17,336 nt of DNA from JAEKLB01 sp050249235 (GCA_050249235.1 JBFWQW010000060.1:1-17336); one strand, 5' to 3'. Positions 9,375 to 16,156 are shown, counted from the stretch's first letter. Numbers and translations: made by a program. Notes: generated by a model from the sequence alone, not told the origin.

Positions 9375-11455
9375 TCGCGGCGGGGGAAGCGCCGCCCCTC
9401 CCCGATGTCGCCGGTGACCCGCCAGGTCGGCGAGACGTCCTCGGCGACGGGGTGGCCCATGCCGGCCGACGCCTCCCCGTGGAAGGCCTCGCCCGGCGCC
9501 AGCACCGTCACCCGGTCGGCGCCGCCGTCGACCCAGAAGTGCGTCTCGAAGCGCTCGGCCGCGGCACCGGGGGCGCCGAAGGCGACCCCGACGATGATGG
9601 TCGTGGGGTACGCGCCCCACCACCGGGCCGGCGGGCCCGGGGGCACGCCCGGCACGTCGGCGGTGAGCCCGGCCGGCGACAGGACCCACGCACCGGCCAG
9701 GCGGTCGCCCGGTCCCGAGTCCTCGTCGAGCACGGCTTCGGCGTGGTGCGTCCCGTCGGTCACGTAGGTGCGGACCAGGCCCCGCCGGCCCGGGTTGGCC
9801 ACCTCGAACGGGATCCGCACGGTCGGCCCCGAGACCGGCCGGAGCCGGTCGACGACGGGGACCCGGCGGCGCCGGTTGCCGTCCTCGGGGACCCGGAACC
9901 CCAGCCGGTAGAGGGCCCGGTCGGGGTAGCGGGCGGCCAGCTCGAAGGCGCGGGGACCGATCGTCGTCGAGTACAGCACCCGGGCCCGCAGGTCCGGCGG
10001 GTTGCGCAGCTCCGGGAAGGGATGGAGCAGGGTGGGGCCGTCCTGGCTGGGGGGGACGAACACCAGGGCCCGCCCGCCGGCGTCGTCGCCCGACGCCGCC
10101 GCGGCGGCGAGCGCCCGCTCGACCTCGGCCAGGGGTTGGCGGTTGGTGCAGGCGATGTTCCGGTTGATCTCGAGCTTCGGACGCACCTCGAGCCCGGTGG
10201 CGACGACCATCGCCAGGGCCAGCCCTCCGAGCGCGAGGGGCGAGCGGCGAAACAGCCCCACCAGTGCCACCGCGGCGAGCGCCAGCAGCGGGATCAGCAT
10301 GGTGAGGTAGTAGTGGGGCCCGAGGATCCGCTTCCCCATCACGACGAAGACGTTGCCCCAGTAGGGGAAGTTGCCGAGCGGGACGACGGCCGCCGTCGCC
10401 AGGAGCAGCAGCGCCGTCCCCCGGCGCCCCTCCCGGACGAGCAGGACGAGCCCGGCCGCGGCGACCGCCACGATCAGGAAGCTGCCCGGCGACCACCGGG
10501 GGAGGAACCAGAGGTTGTGGGTGAGCGCCCGCCAGGCGTCGGACGGTTGGAAGTCGACGATCGGCGAGCCCGGGGCCAGCTGGCGGAGGCCGAAGCCGTA
10601 GGCGTTGTCGCCACCCGCGGCCGACAGCGGGAACCGCAGCGGCCCGCCCGCGACCGCCGTGTTGTAGAGGGCGCCGACGAGCAGGGGCGGTGCTGCGCCC
10701 GCGGCCGCCAGGCCGGCCGGGGCGACCAGCCTCCGGAGGCGGGTACCCGGTCCCCGGCGGAGGCCGGACCCGGGCGGCGGTCCCGGCGACCGGAGGGCGG
10801 CCACCGCCAGGGCGCCGGCGGCCACGGAGCCGAACATGACGGCGTCGAGCGGCCGGGCGAAGGCCAGGACGCCCCACCATGCCCCGGCGGCGACGTACCA
10901 GGGCCACCGTCCCGTCCGGTGGGCGCGGAGGAGCGACCAGCCGAAGCCGAGGTCGAGCACCAGCGCCATGGTGTAGCTGAGCCGGGTGCCGGCCAGGACC
11001 AGGAAGAACGGCGAGACGGCGAGCAGCCCGGCCACCACCACCGCCGGTGCCCGCCGGCGCAGGAGCTCGTACGTGAAGAGGTAGGCGAGCACCACCGCGG
11101 CGGCGGCGTCGACGGCGAGCATCCCCCGCTCGGTGCCCACCACGGCGCGCGACGCGGCCAGGAGCGCCGGCCACACGGGTGGGAACACCGAGAACAGCCG
11201 GCCGTCCCGCTCGCCGTGCAGCCAGGGCCGGAAGAACGGGTCGTGGGTGGCGGCCGGCACCGTGAGGTGACCCGAGCGGAGGACCTCCGACTGGTACACG
11301 TAGACGGGCTCGTCGTGGTCCGAGCTGAAGTGGGCGAAGACCGTGAGCGAGAGCGCGAGGGCGAGCCCGGCGGCGGTCGCCGCCAGGAGACCGACCACCC
11401 GTGCCGCCCGCAGGCGGTCAGTCCCGGCGTTCCCGTCCAAAGTGACGGGTGACAC
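9359..11455 (-). CDS. Polytopic GT-C / family 39-like membrane glycosyltransferase
   Basis: Likely a membrane enzyme that transfers a sugar from a polyprenyl-phosphate donor at the outer face of the membrane. With the GTG at 11455 it has 698 residues. The first membrane helix lies near residues 19-41 and is followed by the acidic motif DHDEPVYVYQ (46-55), the position of the GT-C catalytic Asp/Glu. The loop then runs SGHLTVPA, FFRPW and GRLFSVFPPVWPALLA (86-101), a pattern shared with ArnT/PMT-like proteins. Several more hydrophobic helices follow up to about residue 421, including RPLDA at 201-205. About 270 residues after that look soluble and beta-rich and would face outward. The start is uncertain: GTG 11455 has only GAGA nearby, and TTG 11440 is also possible. 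It is divergent from the GT2-deacetylase fusion. The substrate is not recognisable. Confidence 0.75.
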   Translation of the reverse strand: MSPVTLDGNAGTDRLRAARVVGLLAATAAGLALALSLTVFAHFSSDHDEPVYVYQSEVLRSGHLTVPAATHDPFFRPWLHGERDGRLFSVFPPVWPALLAASRAVVGTERGMLAVDAAAAVVLAYLFTYELLRRRAPAVVVAGLLAVSPFFLVLAGTRLSYTMALVLDLGFGWSLLRAHRTGRWPWYVAAGAWWGVLAFARPLDAVMFGSVAAGALAVAALRSPGPPPGSGLRRGPGTRLRRLVAPAGLAAAGAAPPLLVGALYNTAVAGGPLRFPLSAAGGDNAYGFGLRQLAPGSPIVDFQPSDAWRALTHNLWFLPRWSPGSFLIVAVAAAGLVLLVREGRRGTALLLLATAAVVPLGNFPYWGNVFVVMGKRILGPHYYLTMLIPLLALAAVALVGLFRRSPLALGGLALAMVVATGLEVRPKLEINRNIACTNRQPLAEVERALAAAAASGDDAGGRALVFVPPSQDGPTLLHPFPELRNPPDLRARVLYSTTIGPRAFELAARYPDRALYRLGFRVPEDGNRRRRVPVVDRLRPVSGPTVRIPFEVANPGRRGLVRTYVTDGTHHAEAVLDEDSGPGDRLAGAWVLSPAGLTADVPGVPPGPPARWWGAYPTTIIVGVAFGAPGAAAERFETHFWVDGGADRVTVLAPGEAFHGEASAGMGHPVAEDVSPTWRVTGDIGEGRRFPRRDPCST

Positions 11456-11461
11456 TATTCT
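11456..11461 (+). promoter_or_regulatory. Possible -10 box for the GT2-deacetylase gene (TATTCT)
   Basis: TATTCT is the only AT-rich hexamer in the 36-nt divergent gap and fits TANNNT. No good -35 is seen; that region would lie within the start of the opposite gene. Tentative. Confidence 0.3.
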
Positions 11462-11491
11462 CGATCGCCCCGGAGGCGGTGGAGAGGGTCC

Positions 11492-13093
11492 ATGATGAAC
11501 GCCCGTGATGGCGCGCCGGTGACGAAGCCGCAGAGCCTGAGCATCGTCGCCCCGATGCTCAACGAGACCGAGAGCGTCGGCGCGCTCATCGAGGCGGTGC
11601 GGACCGCGGCCGACGACCTGCTGGTCGGCGGGTTCATCACCCGGTGCGAGCTGGTGCTCGTCGACGACGGCTCCACCGACGGCACGGCCGACCTCGCCGA
11701 GGAGCTGGCCGCCGGCGAGCCCTGGATCAGGGTCGTGCGCCACCGACGCAACCGGGGGCTGGGCGGCGCCCTGAAGACCGGCTTCGCCGCCAGCACCGGC
11801 GACCTGGTGCTGTACACCGACGCCGACCTCCCGTTCGACCTGGGCGAGATCGCCAGGGCCTGCCGGCTGATGGGTGCCTACGGCGCCGACATCGTGAGCG
11901 GCTACCGCCACGACCGGACGTCGGAGGGCCCCCGGCGGGCGGTCTACTCCTTCTTCTACAACCACCTCATCCGCTTCGTTTTCGGCCTCCGGGTCCGGGA
12001 CGTGAACTTCGCCTGCAAGCTCGTGAGCCGCCGGGTGCTCGACACCGTCACCCTCCGCAGCGAGGGCTCGTTCATCGACGCCGAGCTGCTCGTCCGCGCC
12101 GACAGGGCCGGCTTCAAGATCATGCAGATCGGCCTCGACTACTTCCCCCGCAGCCGGGGTGTGTCCACGCTCTCGTCGGCCGCCACCATCGAGCGGATCG
12201 TCCGTGACGTGGTCCGGCTCCGGAACGACGTCGTGCGCGATCCCGTCGAGCGGCCGGCCCGGCCCCTCCTCGTCGTCAACGCCGACGACTACGGGCTCAC
12301 CGAGGGGGTCTCGCGGGGGATCCTGCGGGCCCACGCCGACGGCATCGTCACCAGCACCTCGGTGCTGGCCCTCGGCAGCGCCTTCGAGCAGACCTCGGCA
12401 TGGCTGGACGACGCGCCCGACCTCGGCGTGGGCGCCCACCTGGCCCTGGTCGGCGAGGACCCGCCGCTGCTCGCCGCCACCGAGATCCCCACGCTGGTCG
12501 ACGGCCGCGGCCGGCTGGCGGCGTCGTGGCGCCAGCTGCTCCCCCGGCTGCTCGCCGGCCGGGTCGATCCCGACGACCTGCGCCGTGAGCTCGCCGCCCA
12601 GCTCGAGCGCATCGCCGGCCTCGGCCACCCCCTCACCCACGTCGACACCCACCAGCACCTGCACCTCTGGCCGGCCGTCGCCGACGTGGTGCTGGAGCTG
12701 GCCCGCGCCCGCGGTGTCGACGCGGTGCGCGTCCCCCGGGCCAGCTCGGTCACGCCCCGGTCGATCGCCGTGAACCGGCTGGCAGTCGGGCTCGAGCGCC
12801 GGGCCACGGCGTCGTCGTTCCGCTACCCCGTGGCGACCGCCGGCTTCGAGGAGTCGGGCCGGCTCGACGACGTGGCCCTCCACCAGGCGCTCACCGGGCT
12901 GGCGTCGAGCGGCGCGGCCACGGCCGAGCTCCTCGTGCACCCGGGCACCGCCGACGACCCGGGCCGGGCCCGGTACCCCTGGGGCTACCGCTGGGAGGAC
13001 GAGCTCGACGCCCTCACCGGCGAAGCAGCCCGGGCCGAGGTGGCCCGGCACGGCTTCGTGCTGGGCACCTACGCCGACCTCGCCGACCGTTGA
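11492..13093 (+). CDS. GT2 glycosyltransferase fused to YdjC/ChbG/HpnK-type carbohydrate deacetylase
   Basis: A 533-residue two-domain protein. Residues 15-245 form a GT2 domain of the polyprenyl-phosphate type: SIVAPMLNE, VDDGSTDGT (57-65), RNRGLGGALKTGF, the nucleotide-sugar DxD as YTDADLPF (108-115), and DVNFACKL (170-177). It lacks the C-terminal membrane helices of ArnC. Residues 258-533 form a YdjC-family deacetylase: NADDYGLTEGVSRGI from 263, GAHLAL with His316, HVDTHQHLHL (383-392) and LVHPG with His483, giving a plausible metal and acid/base set. The junction is a short linker rich in Arg and Pro. GGAGAGG precedes two ATGs, 4 nt before 11492 and 7 nt before 11495, so either could be the start. 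The inferred role is to load a HexNAc on a lipid carrier and remove its acetyl group, for use by the divergent GT-C protein. Confidence 0.87.
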   Translation: MMNARDGAPVTKPQSLSIVAPMLNETESVGALIEAVRTAADDLLVGGFITRCELVLVDDGSTDGTADLAEELAAGEPWIRVVRHRRNRGLGGALKTGFAASTGDLVLYTDADLPFDLGEIARACRLMGAYGADIVSGYRHDRTSEGPRRAVYSFFYNHLIRFVFGLRVRDVNFACKLVSRRVLDTVTLRSEGSFIDAELLVRADRAGFKIMQIGLDYFPRSRGVSTLSSAATIERIVRDVVRLRNDVVRDPVERPARPLLVVNADDYGLTEGVSRGILRAHADGIVTSTSVLALGSAFEQTSAWLDDAPDLGVGAHLALVGEDPPLLAATEIPTLVDGRGRLAASWRQLLPRLLAGRVDPDDLRRELAAQLERIAGLGHPLTHVDTHQHLHLWPAVADVVLELARARGVDAVRVPRASSVTPRSIAVNRLAVGLERRATASSFRYPVATAGFEESGRLDDVALHQALTGLASSGAATAELLVHPGTADDPGRARYPWGYRWEDELDALTGEAARAEVARHGFVLGTYADLADR

Positions 13094-13749
13094 GAGCGGT
13101 CGACCGCTACGCGGCCGCCCCTCTCGGTGACCGCCTGCACGTCCGCGTCCGCTGGCGGTCGTGCCCGTTCGCCGCGGTCGAGGCGGCCACGCCGGCCGAG
13201 GGACGGATCCTCGACCTCGGCTGCGGCCACGGGCTCCTCGCCCTCCACCTGGCCCTGACCGGCCCGGCCCGCGCCGTCACCGGGGTCGACCTCGACGCCG
13301 ACAAGATCGCCGTCGCCCGGCGGGCCGCGGTCGGGTCCGGCGACGACCCGGTGGCGGCGAGCTTCCTGGTGGGAACCGCCCTCGACGTCCCCACCGGGCC
13401 GTGGGACGCCGTCGTGGTGGTCGACGTGCTCTACCTCCTCGATGGCGGGGCCCAGCGCCGGCTCGTCGCGGCGGCCGCCCGCGAGCTGGCTCCCGGGGGC
13501 CTGCTCGTCGTCAAGGAGATGAGCCGGACCCCGCGCTGGAAGTTCGCGTGGAACCGGGTGCAGGAGCAGCTCGCCGTCCGGGTGCTGCGCATCACCGAGG
13601 GCCAGGACATCGAGTTCCTGCCCGACGACGCCCTGCCGGCCGCCCTCACCGGGGCCGGCCTCGACGTGGTCGAGGACCGGCGCGTGGACCGCGGCTACCT
13701 CCACCCCCACCGGCTCGTCGTCGCCCGCCGTCCCCCGACCGGGGCCTGA
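13090..13749 (+). CDS. Class I SAM-dependent methyltransferase
   Basis: A 219-residue Rossmann methyltransferase. Motif I is ILDLGCGHGLLALHL (residues 40-54), the acidic ribose-binding end is VTGVDLDADK, and the post-motifs DAVVVVDVLYLL and LAPGGLLVVKEM are present. The C-terminus (IEFLPDDALPAALTGAGLDVVEDRR) is the usual methyltransferase ending. No membrane segment or signal is seen. The start is taken as a TTG that overlaps the preceding stop as TTGA; no other start fits and the protein would otherwise lack its N-terminal helix. This implies translational coupling to the GT2-deacetylase and a related job, perhaps methylating the same glycan or lipid, but the substrate cannot be read from the sequence. 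Two copies of GCCTGAGCGG surround its stop codon. Confidence 0.85.
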   Translation: MRAVDRYAAAPLGDRLHVRVRWRSCPFAAVEAATPAEGRILDLGCGHGLLALHLALTGPARAVTGVDLDADKIAVARRAAVGSGDDPVAASFLVGTALDVPTGPWDAVVVVDVLYLLDGGAQRRLVAAAARELAPGGLLVVKEMSRTPRWKFAWNRVQEQLAVRVLRITEGQDIEFLPDDALPAALTGAGLDVVEDRRVDRGYLHPHRLVVARRPPTGA

Positions 13750-13763
13750 GCGGGCCTGAGCGG

Positions 13764-13835
13764 GGCATGGCGACGGGCACGGCGACGGGCACGGCGACGG
13801 GCATGGCGACGGGCACGGCGACGGGCACGGCGACG
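13764..13835. repeat. Six 12-bp tandem units (two 36-bp super-units)
   Basis: The unit GGCAYGGCGACG occurs six times without a break. The fourth base of the degenerate stem is T in units 1 and 4 and C elsewhere, so the array is an exact duplication of a 36-bp block (T-C-C, T-C-C). It lies 14 nt after the methyltransferase stop. A frame through it would encode Met-Ala-Thr-Gly repeats, but there is no ribosome site and no sensible continuation, so it is treated as noncoding. Confidence 0.9.
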
Positions 13836-14076
13836 GGCCTGCCAGCGTCCGGGCGCCTCCCCGACGGCCCGAATCGGCTCCAGCTCCGTATCCTGGCGGC
13901 CGACAACCTCGGTGGGCCACGACGCCCGCAGCCCCGGACCCTCCCGGGGCCGCTCGTCCCGCGTGGGGCGGGCCAGGTCACCGCCAACCGGCGAGCGCCC
14001 CGCGCCCCGGCCGTCCCGACAGCGTCGTCGGGGCGGCTCGCCAGCCCGGCCCCGCACGAAAAGGATCCCTCCTCCC
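13836..14076. other. Intergenic region with two hairpins
   Basis: No gene is supported here. Two inverted repeats can fold. GCCCCGG/CCGGGGC spans 13931-13950. The second, CCGTCCCGAC/GTCGGGGCGG at 14011-14036, extends to about 14009-14038, and an outer pair GGCGAGC/GCTCGCC (13990-13996 with 14036-14042) competes with it. Either could terminate the upstream transcript or form the leader of the lipoprotein gene. No cobalamin riboswitch consensus was found here. TATCCT near 13889 might be a -10 box. Confidence 0.45.
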
Positions 14077-15033
14077 ATGCGCACCCGCCGTCCCCACCTG
14101 CTCGCACTCGCCGCCTTCGCGCTGCTCGTCGCTCCCTTGGCGGCGTGCAGCGACGACGACGACGGCAGGAGCGACGGCGACGGCAGGCCGGCGGACGCGG
14201 AGGTGGCCGGGACGGCCGGCGCCGCCTTCCCGGTGACGGTCGCCGGCGTGACGGTCGCGGCCCGGCCGGAGCGCATCGTGTCGCTCTCCCCCACGGCCAC
14301 CGAGGTCCTCTACGCCATCGGCGCCGGGACCCGCATCGTCGGCCTCTCGACGAACTCCACCTTCCCGGAGGCCGCGCCCGACGGCGACCTCGACGCCTTC
14401 GAGCCCGACCTCGCCGTCATCGCGTCGAAGAGCCCCGACCTGATCGTCACCTCGCAGCCGGGCAAGGGCCTCGAGTCGCTCGGCGTGCCGGTGATCGTCC
14501 ACGAGCCGGCCCGCTCGCTCGACGAGGCCTACGCCCAGATCACCGAGCTGGGGCGGGCCACCGACCTGCCCGACGCCGCGGCCGCGACCATCCAGGCCAT
14601 GAAGGATGCGATCGCCGGGGTGGTGAGCACGGCCGCAGCCGTGAGGGCCACGCCGGCCATCACCTACTACTACGAGGTCGACCCGGCCTACTCCACGTCC
14701 ACCAGCAAGACGTTCATCGGCGACCTCCTCGGCCGGCTCGGCCTGCAGAACATCGCCGACACCGCGCCCGGCGCGGAGAGCGGGCACCCGCAGCTGTCGT
14801 CCGAGTTCGTCGTGGCCGCATCGCCGGAGCTGGTCGTCCTTGCCGACGTGAAGTGCTGCTGGCAGAGCACCTCGTCGGCAACGGCCCGGAGTGGCTGGGA
14901 GGGCGTAAGGGCGGTGGGCTCCGGTGCCATCGTCGGCGTCGACGACGACGTGGCCAGCACCTGGGGGCCGCGGGCCGTCGGCCTGCTCGCCCCGGTGGCC
15001 GACGCCGCCGCCAAGGCGGCCGCCAGCCGCTGA
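14077..15033 (+). CDS. Substrate-binding lipoprotein of an ABC importer, BtuF/FhuD type
   Basis: Probably an extracytoplasmic binding protein for a metal chelate such as cobalamin, haem or a siderophore. The 318-residue product starts with a lipoprotein signal: MRTRR, a hydrophobic core, and the lipobox PLAAC with Cys24 as the lipid attachment site, followed by an acidic linker. The mature part has the class III binding-protein signature: RIVSLSPTATEVLYAIGAGTRIVGLS (split around residues 67-91), FEPDLAVIASKSPDLIV (109-124) and LADVKCCWQS (255-264). The ATG at 14077 is chosen because it places the signal peptide at the N-terminus; AAGGA lies 11 nt upstream, a little far. No permease or ATPase is in the window. 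The cobalamin genes about 0.9 kb away favour a corrinoid ligand, but that is inference. Confidence 0.85.
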   Translation: MRTRRPHLLALAAFALLVAPLAACSDDDDGRSDGDGRPADAEVAGTAGAAFPVTVAGVTVAARPERIVSLSPTATEVLYAIGAGTRIVGLSTNSTFPEAAPDGDLDAFEPDLAVIASKSPDLIVTSQPGKGLESLGVPVIVHEPARSLDEAYAQITELGRATDLPDAAAATIQAMKDAIAGVVSTAAAVRATPAITYYYEVDPAYSTSTSKTFIGDLLGRLGLQNIADTAPGAESGHPQLSSEFVVAASPELVVLADVKCCWQSTSSATARSGWEGVRAVGSGAIVGVDDDVASTWGPRAVGLLAPVADAAAKAAASR

Positions 15034-15061
15034 CGGCTGGTGACCGGGCAGTGACGGCTGG
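15031..15061. repeat. Direct repeat TGACGGCTGG in a convergent gap
   Basis: TGACGGCTGG occurs at 15031-15040, where it includes the lipoprotein stop, and again at 15052-15061. The 31-nt gap separates two convergent genes. No strong terminator hairpin is evident. Confidence 0.5.
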
Positions 15062-15064
15062 CGG

Positions 15065-15805
15065 TCAGGCGGCGACGGCGCTGGCGACGATCGACACCCC
15101 GAACGGCAGCGGACGCCGGGCGATGGCCCGGCGCTCCAGCCCGAGCACCCCGAGGAGCGCCCGGTTCAGCGGTGCGGGCACCTCGCCCGTGTCCTTGTGG
15201 GGCGCCGGGGACCGCCCGCGGCGGGCCAGCCGCTCGGCGGCCCGGACCACGGCGATGGGCGGGAACAGGACCGTGTTGACGTAGGACACCACCGCCGGCC
15301 GGAAGCCCGTACCCTCCAGCAGCCGGCGGACGTCACGGCTCCGGTAGCGCCGGGTGTGGTGGTTCGAGACGTCGTGGCCGCTCCACATCCACTGGTAGGC
15401 GCTGGTGAGCAGCACCAGCCCGCCGCCGGGGCGCAGCACCCGCCGCCACTCCTCGAGCGCGGCCCGGTCGTCGTCGAGATGCTCGATCACGCCGATGGCC
15501 GTGACCGCGTCGACCTCGCCGTCGCCCACCGGCAGCCGCCCGCCGTCGGCCCGCAGCAGGGCCGGCGCCGACCGGAGCCGGCAGAAGTCGAGGGCGGTGG
15601 CGGAGACGTCGACGCCGACGGCCCGTCCCCGGGGGGCCAGCTCGTCGAGCATGAGGCCGGTGCCGCAACCCACGTCGAGGATCCGGGCGTCGCGGCCGGG
15701 TGGGCAGACGCCGTCGAGCAGGTCGAGGCAGATGCGCCGGGTGCCGACGAACCACCAGTTGTCGCCCTCGAGCTCGTAGGTCGTCCGGTAGTCGGCCTCC
15801 TCCAC
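15065..15805 (-). CDS. Class I SAM-dependent methyltransferase (Methyltransf_11 type)
   Basis: A 246-residue methyltransferase. The N-terminus YELEGDNWWFVGTRR is typical of methyltransferases found in glycan and polyprenol clusters. Motif I is ILDVGCGTGLMLDEL (residues 42-56), the ribose-binding acid is in AVGVDVSA, and AIGVIEHLDDD (103-113) plus LRPGGGLVLLT follow. The C-terminus ends with a mildly hydrophobic FGVSIVASAVAA stretch, which could touch the membrane. The GTG at 15805 is the only sensible start; no Shine-Dalgarno precedes it, but TAGGTT lies 7 nt upstream, so the transcript may be leaderless. It is convergent with the lipoprotein gene and divergent from the cobalamin unit. The substrate is unknown, and no motif ties it to corrin methylation. 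Confidence 0.85.
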   Translation of the reverse strand: MEEADYRTTYELEGDNWWFVGTRRICLDLLDGVCPPGRDARILDVGCGTGLMLDELAPRGRAVGVDVSATALDFCRLRSAPALLRADGGRLPVGDGEVDAVTAIGVIEHLDDDRAALEEWRRVLRPGGGLVLLTSAYQWMWSGHDVSNHHTRRYRSRDVRRLLEGTGFRPAVVSYVNTVLFPPIAVVRAAERLARRGRSPAPHKDTGEVPAPLNRALLGVLGLERRAIARRPLPFGVSIVASAVAA

Positions 15806-15812
15806 CGGCGGG

Positions 15813-15818
15813 AACCTA
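15813..15818 (-). promoter_or_regulatory. Possible -10 box for a leaderless transcript (TAGGTT)
   Basis: TAGGTT ends 7 nt before the GTG at 15805, the spacing at which transcription would begin on the start codon itself. The absence of a ribosome site supports this. The -35 is not clear. Confidence 0.4.
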
Positions 15819-15890
15819 GCTAGCCGTGCCCGTTCCTCGTCGATTGCGCCGGGATCGCACCCGGCTCGATCCGACGAAGAACGGGAGGCG

Positions 15891-15896
15891 TATGCT
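15891..15896 (+). promoter_or_regulatory. Likely -10 box of the riboswitch-cob transcript (TATGCT)
   Basis: TATGCT fits TANNNT and would begin transcription around 15903, just before the first riboswitch stem. No clear -35 hexamer is seen. Confidence 0.45.
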
Positions 15897-15899
15897 CCG

Positions 15900-16027
15900 G
15901 CGGTCAACCGTGGGGGCCAGGAAGTCCGGTGCGAACCCGGCGCTGTCCCGCAACTGTGGTGCCCCCTCGGGGGACGAGCCAGGTCAGGTGCCTCCCCGGT
16001 CGACGGACACGCTCTCGGGAGAAGAGC
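15900..16027 (+). ncRNA. Cobalamin riboswitch
   Basis: The conserved core is plain: GGAAGTCCGGTGCGAA at 15920-15935, CCCGGCGCTGTCCCGCAAC at 15936-15954, then CTGT, a GCCCCC-TCG-GGGGAC hairpin, and a B12-box-like GAGCCAGGTCAGGTGCC (15976-15992). CCGTGGGGG (15908-15916) can close the core with CCTCCCCGG (15991-15999). A further hairpin, GCTCT/AGAGC (16011-16027), carries the loop CGGGA, which is exactly complementary to TCCCG (15946-15950). This is the expected L5-L13 kissing contact of adenosyl- or other cobalamin riboswitches. It lies directly upstream of cobU-cobS, which it should repress when cobalamin is plentiful. Exact ends are approximate. Confidence 0.95.
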
Positions 16028-16035
16028 CGTTCGTC

Positions 16036-16081
16036 CTGGACAGGCCTCCTGTCGAGACGGATCCGCTCGAAGGAGGTCCAG
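16036..16081 (+). promoter_or_regulatory. Shine-Dalgarno sequestering hairpin (riboswitch output)
   Basis: CTGGA and CCTCCT (16036-16040 and 16045-16050) pair with AGGAGG and TCCAG (16071-16076 and 16077-16081), leaving a 4-nt bulge CAGG and a 20-nt loop. The AGGAGG is the strong ribosome site of the leader ORF that starts at 16088. The pairing is seen directly. Its use as the riboswitch off-state is inferred. Confidence 0.75.
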
Positions 16082-16087
16082 CCACCG

Positions 16088-16156
16088 ATGACCACCGCGC
16101 CGCACGTCGCCCCGGTCCGGGCCCGCCGCCGCGCCGGGGCGGGTGCCCGCCCGTGA
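16088..16156 (+). CDS. 22-residue leader ORF coupled to cobU
   Basis: An ATG follows AGGAGG by 11 nt, and the frame of 22 codons is rich in Arg, Ala and Pro (MTTAPHVAPVRARRRAGAGARP). Its TGA overlaps the cobU GTG as GTGA. No family is recognised. cobU has no strong ribosome site of its own, so this ORF may mainly carry ribosomes to it. It could instead be the remnant of a small riboswitch-controlled gene such as cbtB, whose proteins often begin with a short polar segment, but no CbtB motif is left. Expression is unproven. Confidence 0.5.
   Translation: MTTAPHVAPVRARRRAGAGARP

Noticed and set aside
13764..13835. CRISPR-like array
   Set aside because: The units are contiguous 12-mers with no spacers and there are no cas genes.
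13840..14070. Second cobalamin riboswitch before the lipoprotein
   Set aside because: GGGCCAGGTCACCGCC looks faintly like a B12 box, but the conserved GGAAG-CCGGTG-GAA core is absent.
13912..14076. Longer start for the lipoprotein
   Set aside because: It would place 55 Arg/Pro-rich residues before the signal peptide and prevent export.
13161..15284. Plus-strand open frame of about 700 codons through the methyltransferase, repeats and lipoprotein
   Set aside because: It is out of frame with two recognisable genes and is Arg/Gly/Pro-rich; the Met-Ala-Thr-Gly stretch comes from the tandem DNA repeat.
15826..16152. N-terminal extension of cobU through the riboswitch
   Set aside because: The frame is open only by chance; it covers the structured RNA and has no CobU homology before the GTG at 16153.
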